Source: a bacterium
Lineage (GTDB): Bacteria > SZUA-79 > Acidulodesulfobacterales > Acidulodesulfobacteraceae
DNA length: 8,134 bases
Assembly (NCBI GenBank): GCA_021799935.1
Contig: JAJYZM010000035.1
Location: 1-8,134, forward strand
Direction of reading: 5' to 3'
Part shown: positions 7,042 through 8,134 of the stretch, one piece after another
How positions within the stretch are numbered: the first letter of the stretch is position 1
Layout: each line of letters starts with the position of its first letter
Program-made: the position numbers and the translations under genes
Notes under the pieces: model-generated
Database searches by the model: none
The model's input: only the letters and a program-made list of their open reading frames with translations
What the model was told of the DNA's origin: nothing

Positions 7042-8134
7042 TAAATATTTTTCCCCTTAAGGCTTTGAGAAGATATATTAAGCAAAATGCCTATGCCGAT
7101 ACACGAAGCAAGCAAAGAACTGCCTCCGTAGCTTATGAAGGGCAGGGCAAGCCCTTTCGTCGGCAGTGAATCCAAAACTACTCCGATATTTATAAAAGCG
7201 CTTAACCCGATAAGGCAGGTAATTCCGTAAGCAAGATAAGTTCCGAAAAGATCCGGCGCATGTATCGCAATTTTTAACCCCCTGTACGCCATAACCAGAT
7301 AAAGAATTATAAATATAAGCACTCCTATAAATCCAAGCTCTTCTCCTACGGTAGAAAATATAAAATCCGAATAAGGGGTCGGCAGGAAAAACAATTTTTC
7401 CTTTCCGTTGCCCAAACCCATCCCGAAAAAACCGCCTCTTGCGAATGCATATAAAGACTGTATTATTTGAAAACCTATGCCCGACTTATCGTGAAACGGG
7501 TGAAGGAAGGCGAGTATCCTGTCTCTTCTGTACGCCACGGTAAAAATCAGAAAATATGCCGCAACGCTCCCTAAAGCGGCGGTGATAATAAGATAAATAA
7601 GGGTTACTCCCCCTGCGAACAACATTATGAACGTTATAACGAATAGAATGAAGCTTGTCCCGAAATCAGGCTCTTTTAAAAGTAAAATATCTAAAAATCC
7701 CATAAATATAAAAGGGCTTATGAACATAAGCGAATAAGGGTTATTATCCAGTATATCCTTTCTTTTTTCTAAAAAATTAGCCAGATACACTATAAAAAAA
7801 ATCTTCAAAAATTCGGAGGGCTGTATGCTGAAGAACTTGAAATTGACCCATCTTCTGGAGCCTCCCGCGTCTATGCCTATGTGCGGGATAAATACCAGAA
7901 ACATTAGAACTATTATTCCTAATAAAATAATCTTATAAAACGATTTTAAAATATGATAATCGTTATGCATTAAATACCATATAAAAAATCCGGACACGGC
8001 AACGTATATACCCTGCCTTATAATAAAATGATAGCTGTCGCCGTATTGGACTATGGAAATCATCGCGCTTGTCGAATAGACCATAACGAGTCCGGCCGCT
8101 ATAAGAAGTATAGCCGTTAAAAATAATGTTATAT
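7041..8134 (-). CDS. ftsW: Septal peptidoglycan polymerase FtsW (SEDS family), 5' end outside window
   Basis: FtsW is a polytopic SEDS glycosyltransferase that polymerises lipid II at the septum together with the class b PBP FtsI. The first in-window ATG (8084) falls inside the protein: the frame stays open to the edge and adds ITLFLTAILLIAAGLV before MVYSTSA, which is the first membrane helix of FtsW. Numbering from that Met, SEDS motifs are GGSRRWVNF (74-82), IQPSEFLKI (87-95), KEPDFGTS (137-144), GFQIIQSLYAFARGG (204-218), GLGNGKEK (223-230), the conserved catalytic-site Asp240 in YSDFIF, GEEL (247-250), LPTKGLALPFISYGGSSLL (307-325). Hydrophobic segments throughout fit the usual ten helices. 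RodA has the same fold, but the location directly before murG in a dcw cluster indicates FtsW. The stop overlaps the murG start by one base. Confidence 0.96.
   Translation of the reverse strand, partial: ITLFLTAILLIAAGLVMVYSTSAMISIVQYGDSYHFIIRQGIYVAVSGFFIWYLMHNDYHILKSFYKIILLGIIVLMFLVFIPHIGIDAGGSRRWVNFKFFSIQPSEFLKIFFIVYLANFLEKRKDILDNNPYSLMFISPFIFMGFLDILLLKEPDFGTSFILFVITFIMLFAGGVTLIYLIITAALGSVAAYFLIFTVAYRRDRILAFLHPFHDKSGIGFQIIQSLYAFARGGFFGMGLGNGKEKLFFLPTPYSDFIFSTVGEELGFIGVLIFIILYLVMAYRGLKIAIHAPDLFGTYLAYGITCLIGLSAFINIGVVLDSLPTKGLALPFISYGGSSLLASCIGIGILLNISSQSLKGKNI

Noticed and set aside
7041..8134. The SEDS gene could be rodA rather than ftsW
   Set aside because: The motifs are shared, but its position immediately before murG and within the dcw order is that of ftsW.
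1..8134. A novel or accessory system hidden in the cluster
   Set aside because: Nearly every base is accounted for by eight recognised dcw genes in a standard order. No inserted gene, repeat array or composition break was seen.

Overview
This window is an ordinary, compact division and cell wall (dcw) cluster. All genes lie on the minus strand, so transcription runs from high to low coordinates. In transcription order they are ftsW (5' end cut off by the right edge), murG, murC, murB, ddl, ftsQ, ftsA and ftsZ (3' part cut off by the left edge). I see no RNA gene, mobile element, CRISPR array, or plus-strand gene. No non-coding stretch exceeds about 72 bases.

The genes form one functional set. 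MurB and MurC complete UDP-MurNAc and add its first L-Ala. Ddl makes the D-Ala-D-Ala dipeptide that MurF, not present here, adds to the precursor. MurG makes lipid II, and FtsW polymerises lipid II at the septum. FtsQ, FtsA and FtsZ build and position the divisome. Packing is tight upstream and loosens toward ftsZ: ftsW/murG and murG/murC share one base (TAATG), the murC-murB gap is 11 bases, murB-ddl 23, ddl/ftsQ overlap by 29, ftsQ-ftsA 38 and ftsA-ftsZ 72. The last gap holds the only promoter-like sequence I can point to.

Organism: a Gram-negative type bacterium with AT-rich, Lys/Ile/Asn-rich coding. The order ftsW-murG-murC-murB-ddl-ftsQ-ftsA-ftsZ is the one found in Proteobacteria and in deltaproteobacteria-like lineages. 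The FtsZ N-terminus resembles deltaproteobacterial FtsZ in style. I cannot place it more precisely from sequence alone.

No undescribed system is visible. The points worth a second look are small: Cys in place of the usual catalytic Ser in MurB, a strikingly basic FtsQ, a TTG start for ftsA next to a strong ribosome site and candidate promoter for ftsZ, three consecutive genes without a clear Shine-Dalgarno sequence, and an ftsW reading frame that clearly continues beyond the window.
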